Assembly (NCBI GenBank): GCA_023418535.1
Contig: JAEZZN010000082.1
Span: 1-10,330, forward strand
Source of the DNA: Bacillota bacterium
Lineage (GTDB): Bacteria > Bacillota_A > Clostridia > Tissierellales > Peptoniphilaceae
Direction of reading: 5' to 3'
Length of the DNA stretch: 10,330 nt
Positions 1 through 7,180 of the stretch are shown piece by piece (the stretch's first letter is position 1; the number at the start of each line of letters is the position of its first letter). A program made the translations under genes and the position numbers. The notes beneath the pieces are model-generated. The model searched no databases. It saw nothing but the letters and a program-made list of their open reading frames with translations, and had not been told where the DNA came from.

Positions 1-1265
1 AAATGAAATATATTGGATATTACTATGTAGATATAGCTTGGATGCACAGATATTGCGGAGTTTTTGAGTTAGAACATGATGGCGTTATATTTTATTTTTT
101 AGATAATGAAGCTTATTTTAATAGAGAACAATTGTATGGTGAATTTGACGACGCTGAAAGATATATATTCTTTTCAAAAGCAGTTGTTGTTTTACCTAAA
201 TATCTAGACTTTAAGGTTGATGTAATAAATGCTAATGATTGGCATACAGGTCTTGTTCCTGTATATGTAAATGATTTTAGAAATGGTGATGATTTCTATA
301 AAGATACAAAAACACTATATACAATTCATAATATTAAATATCAAGGCATATTTGATCCTGCTGTATTTGCTATGACAGGCCTTGATGTGGGATATATGAA
401 TTATAATGATTTAGAATTTCATAAAGCTATCTCATTTATGAAAGGTGGAATCGTACATTCTACTAAATTTAACACAGTATCAAAGACTTATGCTGAAAAT
501 ATTAAAACATCGTTTTATGGTGAAGGTCTTGAAGATGTTATTAACTATCATTCATATAAACTTTCAGGAATTGTAAATGGAATAGATTTTGATGTATGGA
601 ATCCAAAGACAGACAATTCAATCACTACAAATTATACTATTAGATCTATTAATAGAAAATCTAAAAATAAAACAGAATTACAAAAAAAATATGGTCTTCC
701 TATCGATCCAAATATTCCAATGATTGGTATGGTTACAAGATTGACTTCGATGAAAGGACTAGACTTGTTGCGATTTATTTTAGATGAATTACTTCAAGAA
801 AATATACAATTTGTAGTACTTGGTACTGGTGATTATGAATATGAAGAAATGTTGAAATATTTTGAATATAAATATCCAGATAAAGTTGCTGCTAGAATGT
901 ATTTTAGTAGTGAAGAAGCAAATATGATATATGCTTCAAGCGATTTATATATGATGCCATCAATATCTGAACCTTGTGGTATATCTCAGCTTATTGCAAT
1001 GAGATATGGTTCTATACCAATAGTCAGAGAGACTGGTGGACTTAAAGATACTGTTGAGCCTTACAATATATACACAGATGAAGGCACAGGATTTACTTTT
1101 GCAAATATAAACGCTCATGAACTTTTATTTAAGACAAAAGAAGCTGTATCACTATATATCAATGAACGTGAAAAATTCAATAAAATTATTAAAAATGCTA
1201 TGAGTAAAAAGTTTAATTGGGATCAATCATCCAAAGATTATATTAAATTATATAAAAGCTTGTAG
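1..1265 (+). CDS. glgA: Glycogen synthase GlgA (GT5), 5'-truncated by window edge
   Basis: Transfers glucose from ADP-glucose to the non-reducing end of alpha-1,4-glucan in the cytoplasm. The frame is open to the left edge. The ATG at position 3 is probably internal, because the first visible residues already match family sequence lying some 60-70 residues in, so the N-terminal KTGGL nucleotide-sugar loop is outside the window. Counting from that ATG (420 residues visible), the GlgA signatures are DWHTG at 79-83, TIHN..YQG at 107-115, VNGID followed by VWNP near 192-201, the Arg and Lys of VTRLTSMKG (R246, K251), and EPCG at 323-326. E323 and C325 correspond to the catalytic-site Glu and Cys of E. 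coli GlgA; RETGGL..TV follows. The segment before EPCG reads PSIS where most relatives have PSRF or PSSF. All key residues in view are present, so it is probably active. It is the first visible gene of the operon, 14 nt before the phosphorylase homologue. Confidence 0.95.
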   Translation, partial: MKYIGYYYVDIAWMHRYCGVFELEHDGVIFYFLDNEAYFNREQLYGEFDDAERYIFFSKAVVVLPKYLDFKVDVINANDWHTGLVPVYVNDFRNGDDFYKDTKTLYTIHNIKYQGIFDPAVFAMTGLDVGYMNYNDLEFHKAISFMKGGIVHSTKFNTVSKTYAENIKTSFYGEGLEDVINYHSYKLSGIVNGIDFDVWNPKTDNSITTNYTIRSINRKSKNKTELQKKYGLPIDPNIPMIGMVTRLTSMKGLDLLRFILDELLQENIQFVVLGTGDYEYEEMLKYFEYKYPDKVAARMYFSSEEANMIYASSDLYMMPSISEPCGISQLIAMRYGSIPIVRETGGLKDTVEPYNIYTDEGTGFTFANINAHELLFKTKEAVSLYINEREKFNKIIKNAMSKKFNWDQSSKDYIKLYKSL

Positions 1266-1268
1266 CAT

Positions 1269-1274
1269 GGGGAG
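1269..1274 (+). promoter_or_regulatory. Ribosome binding site for the phosphorylase homologue
   Basis: GGGGAG lies 5 nt before the GTG at 1280 and decides that start. The nearby ATG at 1266 is in another frame and reaches a stop after six codons. The site sits in the 14-nt gap after the glycogen synthase stop codon. Confidence 0.75.
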
Positions 1275-1279
1275 TAGTT

Positions 1280-3550
1280 GTGACTAAATATGATTTAGAA
1301 AAAACAATTGAAAATAATCTTTTTAAATTATTTGCTAAAGATTTTAAGCATGCCAGAGATGCAGAAGTTTTCATTGCATTAGCTAATAGTCTTAGACAAA
1401 TAATTGGTGAAAAATGGTTTCATTCTTTATACGATAATATATCAAGTAAAAGAATATATGTGCTTTCATTTGAATATTCTTTTGGTGAGAATTTATATAA
1501 AAATTTAATAAAACTTGATTTATTAAATGATGTTAAAGAAATATTAAAAAAACATGAAATTAATTTTGAAAACATAGAACAACAAGATTTAGAATTTGCT
1601 TTAGGATTTGGTGATTTGGGTGAAATCTCAAGTTATCTGCTTAGTGCGCTTACAAATCACCATAATAATGTATATGCATATGGCCTTAGATATAGAAAAG
1701 GAATGTTAAAACAAGAAATCATAGATGGTAGACAAATTGAAAAGCCAGATGATTGGAAAGTTAATAAAAATCCTTGGGAACATGAAAAAGGTTTTAGTCA
1801 TAATATAATCTTTTCAGACTATGAGGTTGAAGCAATACCTTACGATATACCTATAGTTTCTAATGACTCTAACAGAGTTAATACTTTAAGGCTATGGAAG
1901 TCTTATTCTAAGACAGATATTAATTTTGATGAGTTTTCTAAAGGTGAAATAAATAATGCTTATAATGATATAATTAGAGCTAATTCTATTGTTGAATTTC
2001 TATATCCAAGTGAAGGAAATCTTCCAGGTAAAAAACTTAGATTAACTCAGGAAATTTTCTTTGCTAGTGCATGTATTCAAGATATATTAAAAAAATATAA
2101 AAAATATATGAGTGATGATATTGAGAAAATTCACGAATATATTAAAATTCAAATTAATGATATTCATCCCGCATTTGCTCAAATATTATACATTTATTAC
2201 TTAACAAATAAGTATGGATTAGAGTTTTCGAAAGCTGTTTCAATCGCAAAAAAAACTTTTGTATATATGCAATTATCAATATTACCAGAATCGTTTGAAA
2301 CTTGGGATATTTCATTATTAAGTGAAGTTTGTCCATATTTAATTGACACTATTTATGAATTAGATAAATATGTGAAAGAAGATTTAGAAGAAAAGAAAAT
2401 ATTAAAGACAAAGCCTTTGTTAATTATTCATGAAGGTAAAGTTGACATGAATAATATTTTATATTTTATTTCTAAAAATATTTTTACATTAGTTGAGGAT
2501 CATATATTTTTAATGCAAAATTATCAATTAAAAGAATTATATTTCGCTTATAATTCTAAAATTGAATTTATACAAATTAATTATGATTCAAAACAATATT
2601 TGAAAGAAAGTATTCAAAGAGAAAGTAATCATAATTTTAATCCTTTAGATTCTTCAGCTAAAGACTTTTACAATATAAAGAAGGAAAATAAAATTAAACT
2701 ATTAGATAGACTTGGAATAGATAAAAATCTAATTAATGTAGATTCTCCATTTGTAATGCATATGGATATTTTCCATGAAAATAAAAGACAGATATTATCT
2801 GCTTTGGGAATTGCATTGATGTATTTTAGATTAAAGAAAAATCCTAATTTGGATATTCCTCAAAGAACTTATTTCTTTGGTGGAAAATCTTATCCGAATT
2901 ATTATATAGCTAAAGAAACTATTTCATTTATAAATGCATTATCAAATTTAATTAATAATGATCTTTATATTAAAGATAAGATGAAAATAATATTCATTAA
3001 AAATTACAATATGACTGAAGCAACATATGCTATACCAGCATGTGATATAAATCAGAAATTAGAATTATTAAAGATGAATACAAGTGATATCACTCTTTAT
3101 AAGTCAATATTGAGTGGTGCAAATATCTTAGAATCAGTAAGTTCTTTTTATAATAGTGATTTTTATAAATTTGCTATTAATGTTTATAATTTTGGAGAAA
3201 CTAGAGATAATATCATATTCAATAATAAATATAATATGTATGAATATTTAGATAATAATCCTGAAATAAAGGAAATGTTTGATTTTTATAGATATCAATC
3301 AAAGAATGTGTTTCCTTTTGATATAGATATTATATACAACTCAATATATTATTTTAATGATGCGAATTTTATATTAAAAGATTTATTTGGATATGTTGAT
3401 GAGCTTGAAAAAGCCTTAAATGACTATAGAAATTATGACAATTGGTTTAGTAAAATTTATGATAATAAGAAAAAAATAATAAATCAAAATGATAAAGAAT
3501 CTATAGAAGAATTTGTATACAAAATTGGAGAATTAGATGCAGAAGATTAA
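1280..3550 (+). CDS. Glycogen phosphorylase homologue (GT35) with degenerate active site; probable pseudoenzyme
   Basis: The 756-residue frame starts at a GTG with a good ribosome binding site; active GlgP/MalP proteins are usually about 750-850 residues. Family framework is clear: LSFEYSFGENL (62-72), YGLRYRKGMLKQ (134-145), PDDW..NKNPWE (156-167), NTLRLW (201-206), KLRLTQEIFFASACIQDIL (252-270), QINDIHP (291-297), FFGGKSYPNYYIAK (532-545) and IKNYN (573-577). Catalytic elements are not. Compared with rabbit muscle phosphorylase as I recall it, the GNGGLGR loop is GFGDLGE (109-115), TNHT is MQLS (330-333; His377 becomes L332), Lys568/Arg569 become D496/I497, Tyr573 becomes N501, and GTEASGTGNMK is KMNTSDITLYK (598-608; Glu672 becomes N600). 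The PLP-lysine equivalent K608 and the Lys574 equivalent K502 remain. The segment holding SHSVNG and NGITPRRW is unrecognisable and about 27 residues short. Likely no phosphorolysis; a structural or regulatory role is inferred. I withhold glgP because activity is doubtful. Confidence 0.85.
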   Translation: MTKYDLEKTIENNLFKLFAKDFKHARDAEVFIALANSLRQIIGEKWFHSLYDNISSKRIYVLSFEYSFGENLYKNLIKLDLLNDVKEILKKHEINFENIEQQDLEFALGFGDLGEISSYLLSALTNHHNNVYAYGLRYRKGMLKQEIIDGRQIEKPDDWKVNKNPWEHEKGFSHNIIFSDYEVEAIPYDIPIVSNDSNRVNTLRLWKSYSKTDINFDEFSKGEINNAYNDIIRANSIVEFLYPSEGNLPGKKLRLTQEIFFASACIQDILKKYKKYMSDDIEKIHEYIKIQINDIHPAFAQILYIYYLTNKYGLEFSKAVSIAKKTFVYMQLSILPESFETWDISLLSEVCPYLIDTIYELDKYVKEDLEEKKILKTKPLLIIHEGKVDMNNILYFISKNIFTLVEDHIFLMQNYQLKELYFAYNSKIEFIQINYDSKQYLKESIQRESNHNFNPLDSSAKDFYNIKKENKIKLLDRLGIDKNLINVDSPFVMHMDIFHENKRQILSALGIALMYFRLKKNPNLDIPQRTYFFGGKSYPNYYIAKETISFINALSNLINNDLYIKDKMKIIFIKNYNMTEATYAIPACDINQKLELLKMNTSDITLYKSILSGANILESVSSFYNSDFYKFAINVYNFGETRDNIIFNNKYNMYEYLDNNPEIKEMFDFYRYQSKNVFPFDIDIIYNSIYYFNDANFILKDLFGYVDELEKALNDYRNYDNWFSKIYDNKKKIINQNDKESIEEFVYKIGELDAED
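3527..3530 (+). promoter_or_regulatory. Ribosome binding site for pullulanase, inside the preceding gene
   Basis: GGAG, preceded by TT, lies 6 nt before the ATG at 3537, within the last codons of the phosphorylase homologue. It supports a start that overlaps the upstream gene by 14 nt, so the two genes are probably translationally coupled. Confidence 0.65.
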
Positions 3551-5375
3551 CGAAATATATACTGATAAGGAGTTAGGTTTAATATACTCTAAAGAAAAAT
3601 CTATATTTAGAGTATGGGCTCCAACTCAGCAACAAGTGAAGCTTGCCTTATATGAAAATTATTCAACTTTGCAAAGACAAGTTTTTGAAATGAAAAAAGA
3701 TAAAGATGGAGTATTTGAGTATGAAATTGAAGGTGATTTAGAATCTATGTTCTATACATATCTTGTTAATGATAGTGAAGTTTGTGATCCATACTCATTT
3801 TCTACTTCAGCTAATAGTGTAAGAAGTGCTATAGTAGACCTAAAAAAATCAAATCCAGAAGGCTTTGAAGATCATTACATTCCATTTAATGATAAAGATA
3901 AAGCTATTATAGTTGAAACTCATGTTGCAGATATATCTATAAATGAAAATTCTGGAGCTATTAATAGGGGACTATTTTTAGGGGCTGCTGAAGTTGGAAC
4001 AAAGTATAATGATGTCGCAACAAACATTGATCACTTTGAAGAATTAGGCGTAACACATGTTCATTTACTGCCCGTTACAGATTATATTACAGTGAATGAA
4101 TTGAAGCCTTTATCGAAATATCCTGAAAACTATAACTGGGGATATGATCAAGAGCTTTATATGAATATAGAAGGGTCTTTTTCAACAAATCCAAATGACC
4201 CATATTCAAGAATTAAGGAATTTAAAACTTTGGTTAAAAACTATCATGAAAAAGGAATGTCTATAGTTTTAGACGTAGTTTATAATCATACTTTTAAAAC
4301 TTTTGATTCAGTTTTTAACACATTAGTTCCAAATTATTATTATAGAATGGAAGGTTCTGTCTTTGCTAATGGTTCAGGTTGTGGAAATGAAATAGCTTCC
4401 GAAAAACCAATGGTTAGAAAATTCATTATTGATTCGCTATTGTATCTTGCTAAAGAATATAAAATAGATGGTTTTAGATTTGATTTAATGGCATTAACTG
4501 ATATAGATACCATTATGGAAATAATTAGAGTGCTTAGGGAATACAATCCTAATATTTTAATATATGGAGAACCATGGATGGCAAATCCAAGTCCTTTAGA
4601 TTATAATAAACAAGTAAATATTGGATCTCAAAAAGGAAAAGATTTTGCAATATTTAATCCTTTCTTTAGAGATGCATTTAAAGGAGATAATGACGGCACT
4701 GTAAGAGGTTATTTACAGGGTGAATATTATAATAAAAATCAAATGCAAATAGGAATTGCTGGGTCTGTTCCAATGGATGAGATGGATACAAATTTTGAAA
4801 ATCCTTTGGAAGTTATTAATTACTTTAACGCACATGATAATTTAATTTTCTATGATAAACTAGTAAAGACTAGCGTTCCAGAAGAAAATATTAATGATTT
4901 AACCTATATGGCATTTTCAATACTTATGACAAGTCAAGGATTACCATTTTTCCATTCAGGAAATTCATTCTTAAGAACTAAAAAATTAAACCATAATTCA
5001 TATAATGCATCTGCAGATATAAATGGTATTGACTGGTCACTAAAGGAAAAAAATTATAATTTATTCTTAAAGATTAGGGATATAATTAAATTAAGAAAAG
5101 ATTTGGGTATTTTTAATATGAAAACAGGTGATGAAGTACGAGATAAGATTTCCTTTATAGATAATCTTAAAGATTATGTAATTGGCTATATTATTAATGA
5201 CCGTAAAAATTCTTTTTTAATATTACACAATGTATCTAAAAATATAGAAGATATTAATATGAAAAATTTAACCGATAAGGACAAAATTAAATTAATATTT
5301 TCAAATGGATTTGTTGATGAATATGTTAATAATATAAAATTGGGATCATATACAACAAATGTATATATAATTTAG
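3537..5375 (+). CDS. pulA: Type I pullulanase-like debranching enzyme (CBM48 + GH13)
   Basis: Hydrolyses alpha-1,6 branch points of glycogen- or pullulan-type glucans. The 612-residue protein shows no signal peptide, so it should act on intracellular glycogen or maltodextrin. An N-terminal CBM48-like beta-sandwich (about 10-100, with FRVWAPT at 24-30) precedes a GH13 barrel. The pullulanase signature YNWGYD is at 199-204. GH13 conserved regions are DVVYNHT (246-252), GFRFDLM with nucleophile D316 (312-318), YGEPW with acid/base E345 (343-347) and NAHDN with transition-state stabiliser D434 (431-435). LRTK...HNSYNA and IDW (479-500) follow, as in type I pullulanases, then a short C-terminal beta domain. 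All three catalytic carboxylates are present, so it is predicted active. It starts inside the end of the phosphorylase homologue, and its stop overlaps the next gene's ribosome binding site, indicating tight co-expression. Glycogen-debranching function is inferred from context. Confidence 0.93.
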   Translation: MQKINEIYTDKELGLIYSKEKSIFRVWAPTQQQVKLALYENYSTLQRQVFEMKKDKDGVFEYEIEGDLESMFYTYLVNDSEVCDPYSFSTSANSVRSAIVDLKKSNPEGFEDHYIPFNDKDKAIIVETHVADISINENSGAINRGLFLGAAEVGTKYNDVATNIDHFEELGVTHVHLLPVTDYITVNELKPLSKYPENYNWGYDQELYMNIEGSFSTNPNDPYSRIKEFKTLVKNYHEKGMSIVLDVVYNHTFKTFDSVFNTLVPNYYYRMEGSVFANGSGCGNEIASEKPMVRKFIIDSLLYLAKEYKIDGFRFDLMALTDIDTIMEIIRVLREYNPNILIYGEPWMANPSPLDYNKQVNIGSQKGKDFAIFNPFFRDAFKGDNDGTVRGYLQGEYYNKNQMQIGIAGSVPMDEMDTNFENPLEVINYFNAHDNLIFYDKLVKTSVPEENINDLTYMAFSILMTSQGLPFFHSGNSFLRTKKLNHNSYNASADINGIDWSLKEKNYNLFLKIRDIIKLRKDLGIFNMKTGDEVRDKISFIDNLKDYVIGYIINDRKNSFLILHNVSKNIEDINMKNLTDKDKIKLIFSNGFVDEYVNNIKLGSYTTNVYII

Positions 5376-5379
5376 GAGG
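5374..5379 (+). promoter_or_regulatory. Strong ribosome binding site for phosphoglucomutase
   Basis: AGGAGG overlaps the pullulanase TAG stop (5373-5375) and lies 4 nt before the ATG at 5384. It fixes the mutase start and shows the operon continues without a gap. Confidence 0.8.
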
Positions 5380-5383
5380 ATTT

Positions 5384-7078
5384 ATGGAATATAGAAAAAT
5401 TTATGAAGAATGGCTAAATAATGAATATTTTGATGATAAAACTAGAGAAGAACTACTATCTATTAAAGAAGATGAAAATGAGATAGAAGATAGATTTTAT
5501 CAAAAGTTAAAATTTGGTACAGCAGGATTAAGAGGGAAAATAGGAGCAGGGACTAATAGAATGAACAAGTATACTGTTTCTTTAGCAACTCAAGGCCTAG
5601 CAGATACAATCCTTTCATATGGTGATGAAGCAGCACAAAGAGGTGTTGCTATTTCTCATGACGTAAGACATAAATCTAGAGAATTTGCTGAAATTACTGC
5701 TTCTGTTTTGGCTGCAAATGGAATAAAAGTATATATACACAAAGATATTACACCTACACCAGTACTTTCATATACTATAAGAAAATTAAATACAATTTCT
5801 GGAGTTATGATAACTGCATCACATAATCCTAAAGAATACAATGGTTATAAAGCATATTGGGAAGAAGGATCTCAAATTTTAGATAATATAGCAAATCAGA
5901 TATTAGATAATATTGAAAAAATTGGTGATTATAGTAATGTAAAAATAATCGATTTTGATGAAGGTGTAAATAGTGGTTTAATTGAAATATTAGACGAAAA
6001 AATTATTGATGAATATATCTCTGATGTGCTTAATTTGACAATTGAAGATGAAAATATTGATAAATCTGTAAAAGTTGTATATTCACCACTTAATGGTACT
6101 GGAAATAAATTAGTAAGAAGAATATTACAAGAAAGAGGATTTGAAAATATATACATTGTTAAAGAACAAGAAAATCCTGATCCTGATTTTACAACAGTTG
6201 GGTATCCAAATCCAGAAGATCCAAAAGCTTTCAAATATGCTGAAGCTCTAGGTAAAGAAAAGGGAGCTGAATTATTAATTGCAACAGATCCAGATGCAGA
6301 TAGAACTGCTCTTGAAGTTTTAAATAAAGATGGAGAGTATCAATTTTTAACAGGTAATGAAATCGGTTCATTATTAACATATTATATTTTATCTAGACTA
6401 CATGAAAGAGGAGAAATGCCTGAAAACCCAGCAATAGTTAAATCTATTGTTACATCAGATTTACCTGATAAAATAGCTAAAAAATACAATGTCGACTCAT
6501 TGAATGTATTGACAGGATTTAAGAATATATATGCTCCTGCTAATGAATGGGATGAAAACAATGAGAAAACATTTGTATTTGGATTTGAAGAGAGTATAGG
6601 CTATTCATATGGATCAAAAGTTAGAGATAAAGATGCAATTTCATCTGCTATGATGATAGTTGAAATGGCCGCTTACTTTAAAGCTCAAGGTAAATCATTG
6701 CTTGATGTGCAAGAAGGATTATTTAATGAATTTGGATATCATGGAGCAAAACTAATTTCTATAGTATTAGAAGGATTAGATGGACAAAAGCTTATTTCTA
6801 GAATAATGAAAGAATTTAGAGAAAATCCTATTAAAGAAATTGGTGGTCATGAATTAGTAGAAGTGATTGACTATCAAAATGATAAAACTGGATTACCAAA
6901 ATCTGACGTAATGAAATATATTTTAAGTGATGGTTCATGGTATGTTTTAAGACCATCTGGAACAGAACCAAAAATTAAACTATACATTTATTCAAACGCT
7001 GATACAAAAGAAGCTGGAGATGATATGGTAAATGAAATATTTGATACAGCTAACAATAAAATTAAATCAGTAGAATAA
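5384..7078 (+). CDS. pgm: Phosphoglucomutase, alpha-D-phosphohexomutase family
   Basis: Interconverts glucose-1-phosphate and glucose-6-phosphate through a phosphoserine enzyme. This links glycogen turnover to glycolysis and to UDP- or ADP-glucose supply in the cytoplasm. The 564-residue length fits the PgcA/PGM2-type subgroup. All four family sites are intact: KFGTAGLRG near the N-terminus (43-51), the active-site serine S146 in TASHNP (144-149), the Mg-binding loop DPDADR (302-307), the sugar-binding GFEES (400-404) and the phosphate-binding RPSGTEPK (523-530). TGFKNI (377-382) also fits this subgroup. It is the last gene of the glycogen block, 8 nt after the pullulanase stop, and is followed 42 nt later by a terminator hairpin. 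A phosphopentomutase or phosphomannomutase activity is possible in this family, but the glycogen context favours glucose. Confidence 0.95.
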   Translation: MEYRKIYEEWLNNEYFDDKTREELLSIKEDENEIEDRFYQKLKFGTAGLRGKIGAGTNRMNKYTVSLATQGLADTILSYGDEAAQRGVAISHDVRHKSREFAEITASVLAANGIKVYIHKDITPTPVLSYTIRKLNTISGVMITASHNPKEYNGYKAYWEEGSQILDNIANQILDNIEKIGDYSNVKIIDFDEGVNSGLIEILDEKIIDEYISDVLNLTIEDENIDKSVKVVYSPLNGTGNKLVRRILQERGFENIYIVKEQENPDPDFTTVGYPNPEDPKAFKYAEALGKEKGAELLIATDPDADRTALEVLNKDGEYQFLTGNEIGSLLTYYILSRLHERGEMPENPAIVKSIVTSDLPDKIAKKYNVDSLNVLTGFKNIYAPANEWDENNEKTFVFGFEESIGYSYGSKVRDKDAISSAMMIVEMAAYFKAQGKSLLDVQEGLFNEFGYHGAKLISIVLEGLDGQKLISRIMKEFRENPIKEIGGHELVEVIDYQNDKTGLPKSDVMKYILSDGSWYVLRPSGTEPKIKLYIYSNADTKEAGDDMVNEIFDTANNKIKSVE

Positions 7079-7120
7079 GATAGATTCAAATATTACTATA
7101 AATTTTAATATAACTAAATT

Positions 7121-7154
7121 GTAAGGAAGAAATAATATTTCTTCCTTATTTTTT
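7121..7154 (+). terminator. Intrinsic terminator closing the glycogen operon
   Basis: An 11-bp perfect stem pairs 7123-7133 with 7137-7147 around a 3-nt loop. It is extended by a T-A pair (7122/7148) and a possible G-U pair (7121/7149), and followed by six T residues (7149-7154). There is no matching T-run on the opposite strand, so it should act on the + strand only. It separates the glycogen block from the cell-wall block. Confidence 0.9.
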
Positions 7155-7162
7155 GGTATAAT
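7154..7162 (+). promoter_or_regulatory. Extended -10 promoter for the FHA-SEDS-PBP operon
   Basis: TGG followed by a perfect TATAAT (7157-7162) fits an extended -10 (TGn-TATAAT) element of the housekeeping sigma factor. At 16-18 bp spacing the -35 position falls in the terminator hairpin and no good TTGACA match is seen (AATATT at 17 bp). Transcription would start near 7168-7170, leaving a leader of only about 11-13 nt before the ATG at 7181. Confidence 0.75.
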
Positions 7163-7169
7163 ATACGAT

Positions 7170-7175
7170 AAGGAG
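7170..7175 (+). promoter_or_regulatory. Ribosome binding site for the FHA protein
   Basis: AAGGAG lies 5 nt before the ATG at 7181. A GTG at 7175 is in frame but overlaps this site, so the ATG is the better start. The site would sit at the extreme 5' end of the predicted transcript. Confidence 0.75.
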
Positions 7176-7180
7176 TGAAT

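Noticed and set aside
3..5. ATG at position 3 as the true start of glycogen synthase
   Set aside because: The residues right after it match family sequence well inside the N-terminal domain, and the frame is open to the window edge. The real start is upstream.
2154..2336. Short open frame on the - strand inside the phosphorylase homologue
   Set aside because: Antisense to a well-supported gene, no recognisable motif, and no credible ribosome binding site context; expected by chance.
1280..3550. Frameshift or sequencing error explaining the odd phosphorylase motifs
   Set aside because: Recognisable family motifs continue in one frame on both sides of every changed site, and the Tyr-to-Lys spacing at the PLP site is exact. 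The changes are substitutions plus a shortened central segment, not a shifted frame.
4340..4546. Short open frame on the - strand inside pullulanase
   Set aside because: Antisense to the catalytic domain of a clear GH13 enzyme; product resembles nothing known.
5656..6234. Two open frames on the - strand inside phosphoglucomutase (5656-5841 and 5929-6234)
   Set aside because: Both are antisense to strongly conserved mutase motifs, and their products show no domain.
7119..7124. TTGTAA as the -35 box of the FHA-operon promoter
   Set aside because: It is 32 bp from the -10 hexamer, far beyond the usual 16-18 bp; an extended -10 without a good -35 fits better.
7175..7177. GTG as the start of the FHA protein
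   Set aside because: It overlaps the AAGGAG ribosome binding site; the ATG at 7181 has correct 5-nt spacing.
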